Positions 34,448 through 43,406 of a DNA stretch of 64,000 nucleotides are shown here, in pieces (the stretch's first letter is position 1; the number at the start of each line of letters is the position of its first letter). The translations under genes and the position numbers were made by a program. Source of the stretch: Veillonellaceae bacterium SB90 (GTDB lineage: Bacteria > Bacillota > Negativicutes > Selenomonadales > Selenomonadaceae); NCBI GenBank assembly GCA_902364065.1, contig CABJCJ010000004.1:1-64000 (forward strand), written 5' to 3'. Under the pieces are notes generated by a model. The model saw nothing but the letters and a program-made list of their open reading frames with translations. It was not told the DNA's origin and did not search any database.

Positions 34448-36112
34448 ATGAGCAAGTTAAAATGGTGGCAGAAAAGTATCGTCTACCAGGTCTATCCGAA
34501 GAGCTTCCAGGATACGACGGGCAGCGGTGTTGGTGACATACCCGGTGTCACGCGTCATCTCGATTATCTCAAATCTCTCGGCACGGGAGCCATCTGGCTC
34601 ACGCCGGTCTATCCCTCGCCGATGGTTGATAATGGTTACGATATCTCGGATTACTGCGGCATCGACCCGTCGTACGGCACGATGGAAGACATGGAAACGC
34701 TGATTGCCGAAGCGAAGAAGCGCGACATCCGCATCGTCATGGATCTCGTCTTCAATCACAGCTCCGACCAGCATCCCTGGTTCCTCGAGTCGAAGAAGGA
34801 CCGCACGAATCCCAAGGCCGACTGGTACATCTGGCACGATGCCAAACCGGACGGCTCGGCACCGACGAACTGGCGCGCCATCTTCGGCGGCTCGGCCTGG
34901 ACATGGTGTGAAGAACGCCAGCAGTACTACCTGCACACATTCGCCGAAGCACAGCCGGACCTCAACTGGGAGAACCCCGAAGTCCGCAAGGCCCTGTTCG
35001 ATGCTGCAAACTTCTGGCTCGACAAGGGTGTCGGCGGCTTCCGCATCGATGCGATTGTCTACATCAAGAAGCCGGAATTTGCAGATGGGACGCCGGACGG
35101 CCCGGACGGGCTTGTCGGCATCCATGAGATGACGGCCAATACGCCGGGCATCCTCGATTTTCTGCATGAGTTCCGCCGCGAAGTCTTCGACGGCCACGAC
35201 ATCTTCACGGTCGGCGAAGCCAACGGCGTCAGCCCCGAGGAACTGCCGCAGTGGGTCGGCGAGAATGGCGTCTTCTCGATGCTCTTCGAGTTCAGCCATC
35301 TCGAACTCGCCTATCCGGAAGGTGAAATCTGGTGCAAGCGTTTCCCGTGGAAAATCACGCAGCTCAAGCAGGCGCTTACAGCCAGCCAGAAGGCCACGGC
35401 CAAGGAAGGCTGGTATCCGATCTTCTTCGAGAATCATGATCAGAACCGCTCGATGCACCGCTACTTCCCGGAAGGTACGGATCCAAAGACCGCAGCCAAG
35501 GCGCTCGCGACGATCCTCTACACGCTGCGCGGCACGCCTTTTGTCTATGAAGGCGAGGAAATCGGCATGACGAATGTAGCATTTCCGCACATTGAGGACT
35601 ATAATGATATCTCGACGCATGGTCAGTACGAATACGCGCTCAAGAAAGGCTTTACGCCTGAGGAAGCACTCAAATGCGTGCAGTTCCAGAGCCGTGACAA
35701 CGCGCGCACCCCGATGCAGTGGACGTGTGAGCCGAATGCAGGCTTCACGACCGGCAAGCCATGGCTGCCCGTCCATGAGGACTTCATGGACTGCTGCGTC
35801 GAGGCCGAGGCTGAGGACGGCGATTCCGTCCTGAGCTATTACCGCCGTTTGAACCGCGAGCGCACGACTGGTGCAGCCGCCGAGATCCTGCAGCAGGGTA
35901 CCTATGAGGAACTGCTGCCGGATGATGAACGCGTTTACGTATTCGAGCGTTCGCTCGACGATCATGCGACATATACCATCGTGAATTTCACGAATGAACC
36001 CGTTACATACGATGCAGGATTCCTCAAGGATGCCAAGCCGCTGCTCGGCAACTGCAAGAATCCTGAAAAAGGAAAGCTTAGACCGGCTGAAGCCGTTGTC
36101 TACATGGATTGA
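34448..36112 (+). CDS. GH13 alpha-glucosidase / phospho-alpha-glucosidase
   Basis: A 554-residue cytosolic TIM-barrel enzyme of the oligo-1,6-glucosidase/trehalose-6-phosphate hydrolase group. It starts MSKLKWWQKSIVYQVYPKSF and has nucleophile D201 (GFRIDAIVY), acid/base E257 (TVGEANG) and transition-state D331 (FENHDQNR). The residue after the nucleophile is Ala, not the Val typical of alpha-1,6-specific members, which hints at alpha-1,4 or another linkage. The PTS gene just upstream means the real substrate is probably phosphorylated. TreC-like or maltase-like activity cannot be separated by eye. GAAAGGAG lies before ATG 34448. Confidence 0.88.
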   Translation: MSKLKWWQKSIVYQVYPKSFQDTTGSGVGDIPGVTRHLDYLKSLGTGAIWLTPVYPSPMVDNGYDISDYCGIDPSYGTMEDMETLIAEAKKRDIRIVMDLVFNHSSDQHPWFLESKKDRTNPKADWYIWHDAKPDGSAPTNWRAIFGGSAWTWCEERQQYYLHTFAEAQPDLNWENPEVRKALFDAANFWLDKGVGGFRIDAIVYIKKPEFADGTPDGPDGLVGIHEMTANTPGILDFLHEFRREVFDGHDIFTVGEANGVSPEELPQWVGENGVFSMLFEFSHLELAYPEGEIWCKRFPWKITQLKQALTASQKATAKEGWYPIFFENHDQNRSMHRYFPEGTDPKTAAKALATILYTLRGTPFVYEGEEIGMTNVAFPHIEDYNDISTHGQYEYALKKGFTPEEALKCVQFQSRDNARTPMQWTCEPNAGFTTGKPWLPVHEDFMDCCVEAEAEDGDSVLSYYRRLNRERTTGAAAEILQQGTYEELLPDDERVYVFERSLDDHATYTIVNFTNEPVTYDAGFLKDAKPLLGNCKNPEKGKLRPAEAVVYMD

Positions 36113-36124
36113 GGAGGAAGCAGC

Positions 36125-36901
36125 ATGAAAGTAGCCGCTAGTGATTATGATGGAACGCTGTTCCGTCAAGATGTGATTGCCAAGAGTGATGCGGAGGCCA
36201 TCCAGAGATGGCGCGAGGCGGGCCATAAGTTCGGCATTGTCTCGGGGCGCGACCATGGCATGCTTGTCCCGCAGCTCAAGCATTACGGTGTCGGCTACGA
36301 TTATCTTGCCTGCAATAACGGCGGCATTATCTGCAAGGCAGATGGTACCGTCCTCTGGGAAGCCAGGATCGAGCCGCACATGCTCAAGGCGCTGACGAAG
36401 CTGCCGCTCGTACGCAAGTCGTTCCACTTTGCACTCTCGGCAGCGGACCGCACGTACCTCTGTCATGCTTTTGAAGGCACCTGGGTGCTGCGCGAGGCGA
36501 AGCAGTGGGATTTCCCCATTGTTCGCATTGAGGAGGATGAGGTAGACAAGCTGCCGCAGACCATCCATCAGTTCGCGCTTGGCTTCACGAATCCAGAAGA
36601 TGCTCTGGCGGCCAGTGCTGCTGTCAATGCCACGTTTGGCGATACTGTCCACGCATATCCCAACCGATGCGCGGTCGATATCACGCCGAACTGCATCAGC
36701 AAGCAGCAGGCCATCGAGCATACCTTGTCCCTGATGGGCTGGGAAGGTGCGGAGATCTTCGCCATCGGCGATGAGATCAACGACCTGCCGATGATTGAGG
36801 CATTCAACGGCTTCACCGTCGACACGGCCCGTGAGGAAATCAAGCAGAAGGCCCGCTGTGCATATGCCAGTGTCGGCGCGATGCTCGACGATAATATCTG
36901 A
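36125..36901 (+). CDS. HAD-superfamily (Cof-type) sugar phosphatase
   Basis: 258 residues with the HAD motif I variant DYDGTLF at the N-terminus (nucleophile Asp), motif II VSGR, and motif IV GDEINDLPMIE near residue 219; the cap domain lies between (type C2B, Cof family). Enzymes like this dephosphorylate sugar phosphates and related compounds. It sits 12 bases after the glucosidase gene with GAGGAAG upstream, so it belongs to the alpha-glucoside operon and may relieve sugar-phosphate build-up. Confidence 0.9.
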   Translation: MKVAASDYDGTLFRQDVIAKSDAEAIQRWREAGHKFGIVSGRDHGMLVPQLKHYGVGYDYLACNNGGIICKADGTVLWEARIEPHMLKALTKLPLVRKSFHFALSAADRTYLCHAFEGTWVLREAKQWDFPIVRIEEDEVDKLPQTIHQFALGFTNPEDALAASAAVNATFGDTVHAYPNRCAVDITPNCISKQQAIEHTLSLMGWEGAEIFAIGDEINDLPMIEAFNGFTVDTAREEIKQKARCAYASVGAMLDDNI

Positions 36902-36948
36902 CGGTTGCTTCTGGGGAGCAGCAAGCGTCAAGCTTTGGGAAAGAGACA

Positions 36949-36983
36949 AGAGAATAGCGGCCGATGCCGCTGTTCTCTATCTC
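36949..36983 (+). terminator. Terminator of the alpha-glucoside operon
   Basis: AGAGAA-T-AGCGGC, loop CGAT, GCCGCT-G-TTCTCT: a near-perfect stem followed by ATCTCTAT. The T-run is weak. Confidence 0.6.
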
Positions 36984-37101
36984 TATATATTAATATAGGA
37001 TTATATGATGTGGTTTTCATATCGGAACATGGATAGATAGGGAGACTCATCATGTAAGAGATAAATTTTGAGAATCTTTAGAGGGAAAGGAAGTTTTTCA
37101 A

Positions 37102-38559
37102 ATGAAGCTCAACAAGAAAGCCCTGGCTATCCTGGCCGGCCTGACGGTCGGTATGTCCACGACGGCATTTGCCGCAACGGCGGACAGCTTTACCGATGTC
37201 CCGAAAGATCACTGGTCGTATGAAGCACTCGACTACCTCGCCAAAGAGGGCGTCATTGAAGGTATGGGGGATAATACCTTCCAGGGCGGCCGTGCGATGA
37301 CGCGTTACGAGATGGCTTCCATCGTCGCCAAGGCCATGCAGAAGAACGATTTGAACTTTGGCGACAAGACGGTTCTCGATAAACTCGCTGCCGAGTATTC
37401 GGGTGAGATTGACACGCTCAAGAAGCAGGTGGATCAGAATACCAAGGATATCCATGATCTCAAAAACGGCATTGCTGGCAAGTTAGAGCTTAACGGTTTT
37501 GTTCGTGTCCAGTATGACCATGATAGATATAACGGTACTACAGAAATGTCGGATGGTTCCACGAAACCAGATGATCATTTAGGGACAGACAATAATCGTT
37601 TTTATATGAATCTCAATGGCGCCTATAAGGTCAATGACTACTGGAAAGCGAAGTTCCAGCTCGAGAAAAACTCTTTCTATAACAATGGCCATGACCATGA
37701 AAATGAATCGGGTTCGTGGGAAGATGGTGCTACGCATACGCGAGCAAAACGTTGGTCGGGTCATGATGGTGATATCCAGCGCATCTGGGTGGAAGGTGTA
37801 GATCCGAAATCCGGAGACTGGATCAGCATCGGCCGTGCATGGCGTGGTCTTGGCCAGCAGAATGTCCTGTTCGGCACCGAGTCCGACGGCTTCCAGTTTG
37901 GCGTTCCTCTGAAGGGCACGGGTCTGACGGCTAGCGGCTTCTGGTTCAGCTCCACGGGTGCTGGCAACCACGAGAGTTGGTACGGCGTCGGCACTTGGGG
38001 CAAAGTTGGCCACAGTGCAGGAATTAATCTTGCTTATGCACAGAATTCCAGAGATAAGGGCGATGTTTACGAACAGAATACAAGTCATCTGGATTCTTGG
38101 GGCGATCATACCGTCTATTATGATAAGGCTTACGTGCTCAGTGGTTGGGCTGATCTTGCCAAGAATGTCCGCTTTATCGCAGATTATGTCAAGACGAATG
38201 CTTCGGATTATGCAAACGCAGTTGCCAATACAGCGACTGGTAGAAAACATGGCAATAACCAGAACAATAGCTTATTCCTGCGCTTGAACTATCGCGATAC
38301 GGATCTCCAGAAGCCAGGTACGTATCAGGCATATGCCCGTTGGTATCGCTACGGTGCAAACGGCACGATTTCCGGCGATGATGAGTGGGGCTCGCTGTTC
38401 TACAACGGCTCTGCTGGTAGCAAGGGCTGGATTATTGGTGCAAAATACGTTCCTTGGAAGAATGTGGAATGGGAGACGTTCTTCTCGAAACAGAAGCAGA
38501 TTGAGAACACCAGCAACAAACGCACGCTCGTCCGCACGCAGATGGACTTCCACTTCTGA
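37102..38559 (+). CDS. ompM: OmpM-type outer-membrane porin with SLH domain (copy 1)
   Basis: 485 residues. Signal peptide MKLNKKALAILAGLTVGMST, cleavage after AFA (24). An SLH domain (about 27-90: FTDVPKDHWSYEALDYLAKE) attaches the protein to polyamine-modified peptidoglycan, then a coiled-coil spacer (LKKQVDQNTKDIHDLK), then a beta-barrel of alternating strands ending QMDFHF with terminal Phe, the BAM recognition signal. In Negativicutes these porins tether the outer membrane and allow solute diffusion. GGGAAAGGAAG precedes the ATG. It is a paralogue of the genes at 43027 and 48652 but is barrel-divergent. Confidence 0.93.
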   Translation: MKLNKKALAILAGLTVGMSTTAFAATADSFTDVPKDHWSYEALDYLAKEGVIEGMGDNTFQGGRAMTRYEMASIVAKAMQKNDLNFGDKTVLDKLAAEYSGEIDTLKKQVDQNTKDIHDLKNGIAGKLELNGFVRVQYDHDRYNGTTEMSDGSTKPDDHLGTDNNRFYMNLNGAYKVNDYWKAKFQLEKNSFYNNGHDHENESGSWEDGATHTRAKRWSGHDGDIQRIWVEGVDPKSGDWISIGRAWRGLGQQNVLFGTESDGFQFGVPLKGTGLTASGFWFSSTGAGNHESWYGVGTWGKVGHSAGINLAYAQNSRDKGDVYEQNTSHLDSWGDHTVYYDKAYVLSGWADLAKNVRFIADYVKTNASDYANAVANTATGRKHGNNQNNSLFLRLNYRDTDLQKPGTYQAYARWYRYGANGTISGDDEWGSLFYNGSAGSKGWIIGAKYVPWKNVEWETFFSKQKQIENTSNKRTLVRTQMDFHF

Positions 38560-38584
38560 TTTGAGCAATATACTGGTATAAAAA

Positions 38585-38659
38585 CGAACGATAAACTGGA
38601 ATACTGCTGTCCGCTGGGCAGCCGGGCCTTTGGCCCGCTCCCGGTTTATCGTTCTTTTT
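38585..38659 (+). terminator. Terminator after ompM copy 1
   Basis: GAACGATAAAC pairs with GTTTATCGTTC around a GC-rich inner stem (CCGGGC/GCCCG), then TTTTTC. Confidence 0.85.
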
Positions 38660-38674
38660 CGAGGGGGATTTTGC

Positions 38675-41600
38675 ATGGAACGTAGAACGTTTTTGCGGCG
38701 TGCCGTCGGCATGTCGCTGACACTGGGCCTGATGACGGCACCCTTTGCCGCATGGCAGGCAGAGGTGCTGCCCGTCTTCTCGCAGAGTGTGGCCGAAGCC
38801 GCTGCTCCGGCTGCCGGTGCGGTACAGAAGGATGATGTCGTGCTCGTCGGCTCGCTTCAGGATGAGCTAGGCGCGGCCAAAGAATGGGACCCGGCCGATG
38901 CCAAAACCATCATGGAGTCCGATGGCAAAGGTCATCATGTCCTTGTCGGCCACCTTCCCAAGGGAAATTATGACTTCAAGGTCGCCGTGGGCGGTTTGTG
39001 GGATGTCAACTACGGTGCTAATGGTGAAGCGGGCGGCAAGAACATCCCGCTGCGCCTGCTCAAGGATCACGATGTCACGTTTACGTATGATGATGCCACG
39101 CATGCCGTGACGTATGATTACGCGGGCAAGGATGCCGAGGAAAAGGCGCTGGCCGCAGAAGGCCGCAGCATCGTGCTGACGGGCACGGTGCAGACGAAGG
39201 CCGGTGCGGCGAAAGACTGGGACCCAGCGGACACGACGACGCGCATGAAGGCCATCGGTCATGATTTCTATTCGTACAAGATGAAACTGCCGGCCGGTAC
39301 GTATTACTACAAGATTTCCGTCAATGGCAGCTGGGCCGAGAACTACGGCCTCGGCGGCAACTTCGACGGCGCGAACGTGCAGCTGACGCTGCCGAAGGCC
39401 CAGGAAGTCACGTTCTACTACAACGACAAGAGCCATCATATCGCGGACAGCACGAGTTACACCTTCCTGTCGGACGATGCACTGCCAGTTATCTCGGGCA
39501 GCTTCGGCGACGTCAAGGACCCTCTGATGCAGGATCAGATGCTCGACCATCTCTTCCAGAAGACAATCCCGTTGAACAAGGGAACGTATACGGTTACAGT
39601 CCGGATGCCGGGGGCGGACGCGCTGACGCAGACGGTTGATGTCGCCAAGGATGGTGATGTCACGTTCTATTACGACAGCCAGGCACGCCATCTGATTGCC
39701 GACGATGGGCGCATTCGGGCGGACAAGGTCTATCACGACAGCTGGAGTACGGATTATCGCGCGCCGTTTGAAGCCGTCAGGGAGGGCACGCCCTTGAGGC
39801 TCTCGCTTGCCACGGGAGCAGGGGATGTCACCAATGCCAAGCTTGTTGTTTACAAAGCGAAGGTCACGGCCAACGGCGGCGATGAATACAATCCGGATTA
39901 TGCCGACGGCACGGTCACGACGTATGCGATGACAAAGACGGGCACGAAGGATGGACAGGACATCTGGTCTGTCGCCTTCACGCCGCAGACGTATGGTCTT
40001 TACGGTTATAAATTCGTGCTCAATGACACGAAGGAGTACGGCGATGATGCCAAGCCGGGCAGTACCGGCGAGCTCAAGCTGCGCGGCGTCAAGCCGTATC
40101 AGGTTACGGTTTACCGCAGGGACTTCAAGACGCCGGACTGGGCCAAGGAAGCCGTCTGCTATCAGATTTTTCCGGACCGCTTCTTCAACGGCGACAAGAG
40201 CAATGACTATGCCCGTGCCAATGCGCGCGGCTATCAGCCCGTACAGCACCGCAAGTGGAGTGAACTGCCGGCCAACTACAGCAAGACGCCGGCAGCCGAC
40301 GGCGACAAATGGGAATGCAACGATTTCTTTGGCGGCGATATCGCCGGCATCACGCAGAAGCTCGACTACCTGCAGGGCCTGGGCGTGACGGCCATCTACG
40401 TCAATCCGATTTACAATGCCTGCTCGAATCATCGCTACGATGCCGTCGATTACGGCACGATCGACCCGTTCCTCGGCAATTTCCAGGACCTTGAGACGCT
40501 TTCGGCAGAAATGAAGAAACGCGGCATGCATCTCATCATGGACGGCGTCTACAACCATGTCGGCGACGATTCCATTTACTTTGACCGCTATGGCAAGTAC
40601 AAGACGGTTGGTGCCTATGAGTACTGGAGCCGCATCTATGACCTTATGAACGACAAGCATCTGACGGAAGCGGCGGCCAAGGCTGAAGCCCGGAAGGAGC
40701 TCGAGGCCGAGGGACAGGTTTTCAGCCCGTGGCATTGGGAGAACTGGTTCGAGATCAAAAACGAGAAAACTCAAGACATGATGGGCAGGAAGTACGCGTA
40801 TCACGACTGGCAGGGCTATGACAGCCTTGTGCCGTTCAAGGATGCCGATTATCCGGGCTCGGAACAGGGAACGGTACAGTCAGACCTCGGCGACTATCTG
40901 CTCTATGGCCGCAACGGCCAGAAGGGCGTCATCATGAAATGGTTCGATGAGGGCCTTTCGGGCTGGCGCCTCGATGTGGCGAAGGAGGTGCCGCCAGGAT
41001 TCTGGGCCGATGTCCGCAAGGAGGTCAAGTCCATCAAGAATGCCAACGGCGACGATCCTCTGCTATTGGGTGAGATTTGGCAGGATGGTTCTCAATTCTT
41101 CACGGGTGATACGTTCGATTCCGTCATGAACTACAAGCTCTCGTTTGCACTCGGCGATCTCTTCCTCAACAAGGGTGACGCCAAGGCTGCCGACGATGAG
41201 CTCAAGGTCCTGCGCCAGAATTATCCGAAGGAAGCACTCTACGACCTCATGAATATCGTGGACAGCCACGATACGGTCCGTGCGCTCTATAAATTCGGCG
41301 GCGGTTCCGACGGCGTGTCCCAGCCGACGAAGAAGGATTTTGACTACAAACTCGGCAAGGAACGCCTCAAGCTCGCGGCGACCTTCCTCATGGGCTACCC
41401 GGGCATGCCGACCATCTATTACGGCGATGAGGCCGGCCAGTACGGCAGCGGCGACCCCGACTGCCGCCGCACGTATCCATGGGGCAGGGAGGACAAAGAC
41501 CTCATTGCCTACTACAAGAAGGTCATCGGCGTCCGCAACGCCCATAAGAACATCTTCTCGTACGGCGATGTGGATACGCTCAAAGCCGACGGCGACATCT

Positions 41601-41818
41601 ACGTCTTCGCGCGCACGGCCGTCGACGGCAGTCACGATGCTGCCATCGTCGCCCTGAACCGCGGCGCAGCGGCTCAGACCGTAACCGTGCCGGCAGCAGG
41701 CTTCGCTGACGGCACCTCTTTCCAGGATCAGCTGACCGGCAGGGAAGCCGTTGTCAAAGATGGTCAGCTCACCCTGAACCTTGGTGCAAACCAGGGCATG
41801 ATGCTCGTCAAAGCATAA
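38675..41818 (+). CDS. Exported GH13 alpha-amylase/neopullulanase with N-terminal X25-like modules
   Basis: 1047 residues. The N-terminus MERRTFLRRAVG fits a twin-arginine signal (RRxFLR) and has a hydrophobic core, cleavage near AEA. Two similar modules of about 100 residues (around 50-150 and 165-265; shared phrase GAAKxWDPAD) resemble the pullulanase X25 starch-associated modules; a third, weaker one follows (to about 350), then a CBM34-like domain (about 355-480). The GH13 barrel begins around WAKEAVCYQIFPDRFFNGD. Catalytic residues are D767 (GWRLDVAK), E800 (LGEIWQD) and D866 (VDSHD). It degrades alpha-glucans outside the cytoplasm, feeding the PTS systems. GAGGGGGA lies before ATG 38675. 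Confidence 0.92.
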   Translation: MERRTFLRRAVGMSLTLGLMTAPFAAWQAEVLPVFSQSVAEAAAPAAGAVQKDDVVLVGSLQDELGAAKEWDPADAKTIMESDGKGHHVLVGHLPKGNYDFKVAVGGLWDVNYGANGEAGGKNIPLRLLKDHDVTFTYDDATHAVTYDYAGKDAEEKALAAEGRSIVLTGTVQTKAGAAKDWDPADTTTRMKAIGHDFYSYKMKLPAGTYYYKISVNGSWAENYGLGGNFDGANVQLTLPKAQEVTFYYNDKSHHIADSTSYTFLSDDALPVISGSFGDVKDPLMQDQMLDHLFQKTIPLNKGTYTVTVRMPGADALTQTVDVAKDGDVTFYYDSQARHLIADDGRIRADKVYHDSWSTDYRAPFEAVREGTPLRLSLATGAGDVTNAKLVVYKAKVTANGGDEYNPDYADGTVTTYAMTKTGTKDGQDIWSVAFTPQTYGLYGYKFVLNDTKEYGDDAKPGSTGELKLRGVKPYQVTVYRRDFKTPDWAKEAVCYQIFPDRFFNGDKSNDYARANARGYQPVQHRKWSELPANYSKTPAADGDKWECNDFFGGDIAGITQKLDYLQGLGVTAIYVNPIYNACSNHRYDAVDYGTIDPFLGNFQDLETLSAEMKKRGMHLIMDGVYNHVGDDSIYFDRYGKYKTVGAYEYWSRIYDLMNDKHLTEAAAKAEARKELEAEGQVFSPWHWENWFEIKNEKTQDMMGRKYAYHDWQGYDSLVPFKDADYPGSEQGTVQSDLGDYLLYGRNGQKGVIMKWFDEGLSGWRLDVAKEVPPGFWADVRKEVKSIKNANGDDPLLLGEIWQDGSQFFTGDTFDSVMNYKLSFALGDLFLNKGDAKAADDELKVLRQNYPKEALYDLMNIVDSHDTVRALYKFGGGSDGVSQPTKKDFDYKLGKERLKLAATFLMGYPGMPTIYYGDEAGQYGSGDPDCRRTYPWGREDKDLIAYYKKVIGVRNAHKNIFSYGDVDTLKADGDIYVFARTAVDGSHDAAIVALNRGAAAQTVTVPAAGFADGTSFQDQLTGREAVVKDGQLTLNLGANQGMMLVKA

Positions 41819-41862
41819 GGCGGCATCGAAGCAAACCCCTATTTTATTCCCCTATATTTGCT

Positions 41863-41893
41863 GTGCCGGTCTTTCCGGCACGGCATTTTTTTG
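41863..41893 (+). terminator. Terminator after the amylase gene
   Basis: GTGCCGG-TCTTT-CCGGCAC, then GGCATTTTTTT. Confidence 0.8.
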
Positions 41894-41906
41894 CTTTTGT
41901 GCGACA

Positions 41907-41936
41907 TTGACAGCACATCAATCATCATGATACGCT
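41907..41936 (+). promoter_or_regulatory. Promoter of the PLC/P1-nuclease-like gene
   Basis: TTGACA (41907-41912), 18 bases, TACGCT (41931-41936). Confidence 0.5.
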
Positions 41937-41961
41937 ATAAAAAGTGATTGGAGGGAATTTT

Positions 41962-42753
41962 ATGAATTTTAGCAGAAAATCAAGGATGATACTGGTGCCG
42001 GCTATGCTGGCTTCGTTTGGAGTATTGAACTTTATGCCGCCGCAGGCGGAGGCATGGACGGATCAGACGCATATGGCCATTGAGCGGGCGGCGGGACTCT
42101 CGAGCTATCAGAATGCCTGCGCGCCGGATGTGTCGAAGACGGTAGCGGCCATCAATCGCCTTAAGAAGAACGATGGCCAGGCGCATTTCTTCGATGCGTC
42201 GAAGCCGCCGACGCGCGAGGATGTGACGGCACAGCTTGAAATGATTGGCATGAGCCGGGATGACTGCCCGGAGGGCTATATCCTGGGCGCCATCGTCAAT
42301 GCGACGCGCAAGGCTAAGGCCTGGACGGAAATGGGCAAATTCGATGATTACAACTATGCGATTCTCGGCCATTACTGCGGTGATCTCTCCATGCCGCTGC
42401 ACATGTCCGTCTACGACGATTTCAATCGCAAGCATCATCTGAACATCGACCAGACGCTCACGCGCAAGGATGTCAAATGGGATGTCGATGCCGTGCCGCT
42501 CATTACGAAGGAAATGACGGTGGATGACAGTGTGCGTTTCCACAACGAAGATGAAATCATCGATTACATGCTGCAGATTGCCAACGAATCGTATGATCTG
42601 GCTCAGACCATACGCAAGGAAAACCGTGAGATCACGCATGACGAAGCCATTCAGCGCGTCAACCGTTCGGCCACATTCTTCCGCGCGCTCATGCGTTACT
42701 GTGGCAAGAACATCACATCGGATGAAGCCGTTCACTATGTCGTGAACCACTGA
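41962..42753 (+). CDS. Exported zinc phospholipase C / P1-nuclease-fold hydrolase (putative)
   Basis: 263 residues with a signal peptide that appears to end at AEA/WTDQTH. A mature N-terminal Trp is the hallmark of the zinc-dependent phospholipase C and S1/P1 nuclease fold, where W1 is a zinc ligand. Further candidate metal residues are H in WTDQTHMAIE, D in FFDASKPP, and ILGHYCGDLSMPLH with its H-x3-D-x4-H pattern. The body is all-helical, as expected. It probably cleaves phosphodiesters in the periplasm. Whether lipid or nucleic acid is attacked is not evident. TTGGAGGG lies before ATG 41962. Confidence 0.7.
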   Translation: MNFSRKSRMILVPAMLASFGVLNFMPPQAEAWTDQTHMAIERAAGLSSYQNACAPDVSKTVAAINRLKKNDGQAHFFDASKPPTREDVTAQLEMIGMSRDDCPEGYILGAIVNATRKAKAWTEMGKFDDYNYAILGHYCGDLSMPLHMSVYDDFNRKHHLNIDQTLTRKDVKWDVDAVPLITKEMTVDDSVRFHNEDEIIDYMLQIANESYDLAQTIRKENREITHDEAIQRVNRSATFFRALMRYCGKNITSDEAVHYVVNH

Positions 42754-42840
42754 AGCCATAAAACACCTGATTGAAATCATTAATAGACAATAAAATGTTC
42801 ATTAAAATTACAGAATATAATCAAAAATAGTATTTATGCG

Positions 42841-43026
42841 TGTACTAATCAGGTCATGTGACCCTTTTGGTCCATTCTCAACTTCTTATAATAAAAGATG
42901 TGGGAAAACAAATATCAGAAAACTCGCAAGAAAAGTGTAATGGGACAATTGTCGCATGGGGCCGTTTCCTGTGAGGCGATATTTGTCAGGAATATGTTGA
43001 TCAGAAGTAAGAATAGAGAAGAAGAC
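42841..43026 (+). promoter_or_regulatory. ompM leader, shared with the intact copy at 48652
   Basis: TGTACTAATC...CATGTGACC (42841-42863), TCAGAAAACTCG (42915-42926) and the palindrome GACAATTGTC (42944-42953) recur in the same order and near-equal spacing upstream of the copy at 48652. A TATAAT (42887-42892) lies between the first and second blocks. Confidence 0.6.
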
Positions 43027-43188
43027 ATGAAGAAAACCATCGCATCCGCACTTGTTACGGCTCTGGCTGTTGGTGCTGCATCCACGACGTTTGCAGCGGC
43101 CAACCCGTTCAGCGACGTGCCGTCTGACCATTGGGCCTATGATGCTGTGACGACGTTGGCACATGATGGCGTCATCGAAGGTTATGGG
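43027..43188 (+). pseudogene. ompM: Interrupted ompM porin, 5' fragment (copy 2)
   Basis: 54 codons encode a signal peptide (MKKTIASALVTALAVGAAST, then TFA) and the first half of an SLH domain, ending GVIEGYG. The frame then enters the IS607-type element and stops at 43227. The sequence is nearly identical to the start of the intact copy at 48652. Joined to the 3' fragment at 45432 it gives one 440-codon frame (paralogue 439 residues), so precise excision would restore the gene. Confidence 0.9.
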
Positions 43189-43329
43189 GAAATTAAACTG
43201 TTACCAAATATTTATATAAATCAATAAATATCTGGATAAATTTATCGACAGAATATCCTTCACACTAGGAACGAATGAGGAATCGTGTTAAATGGTTTCA
43301 ATTCCAATATCCCTGTCATACTGCGAACG

Positions 43330-43351
43330 GATAAATCTATATAAATATAAT
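43330..43351 (+). repeat. Subterminal inverted repeat of the IS607 element, left
   Basis: A GATAAATCT...ATAAATATAAT word that matches the reverse complement of 45403-45424 at 21 of 22 positions. A related GATAAATTTATC lies at 43235-43246. Likely TnpA binding sites. Confidence 0.65.
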
Positions 43352-43406
43352 TAAATATTGTAAACCTATTCGTCTTTTGGTAAAATAATACTAGGAGGTG
43401 AATGAG

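Noticed and set aside
30157..36949. Long minus-strand open frames opposite the AEC, PTS and glucosidase genes
   Set aside because: Same antisense codon artefact; low-complexity charged translations overlapping well-identified plus-strand genes.
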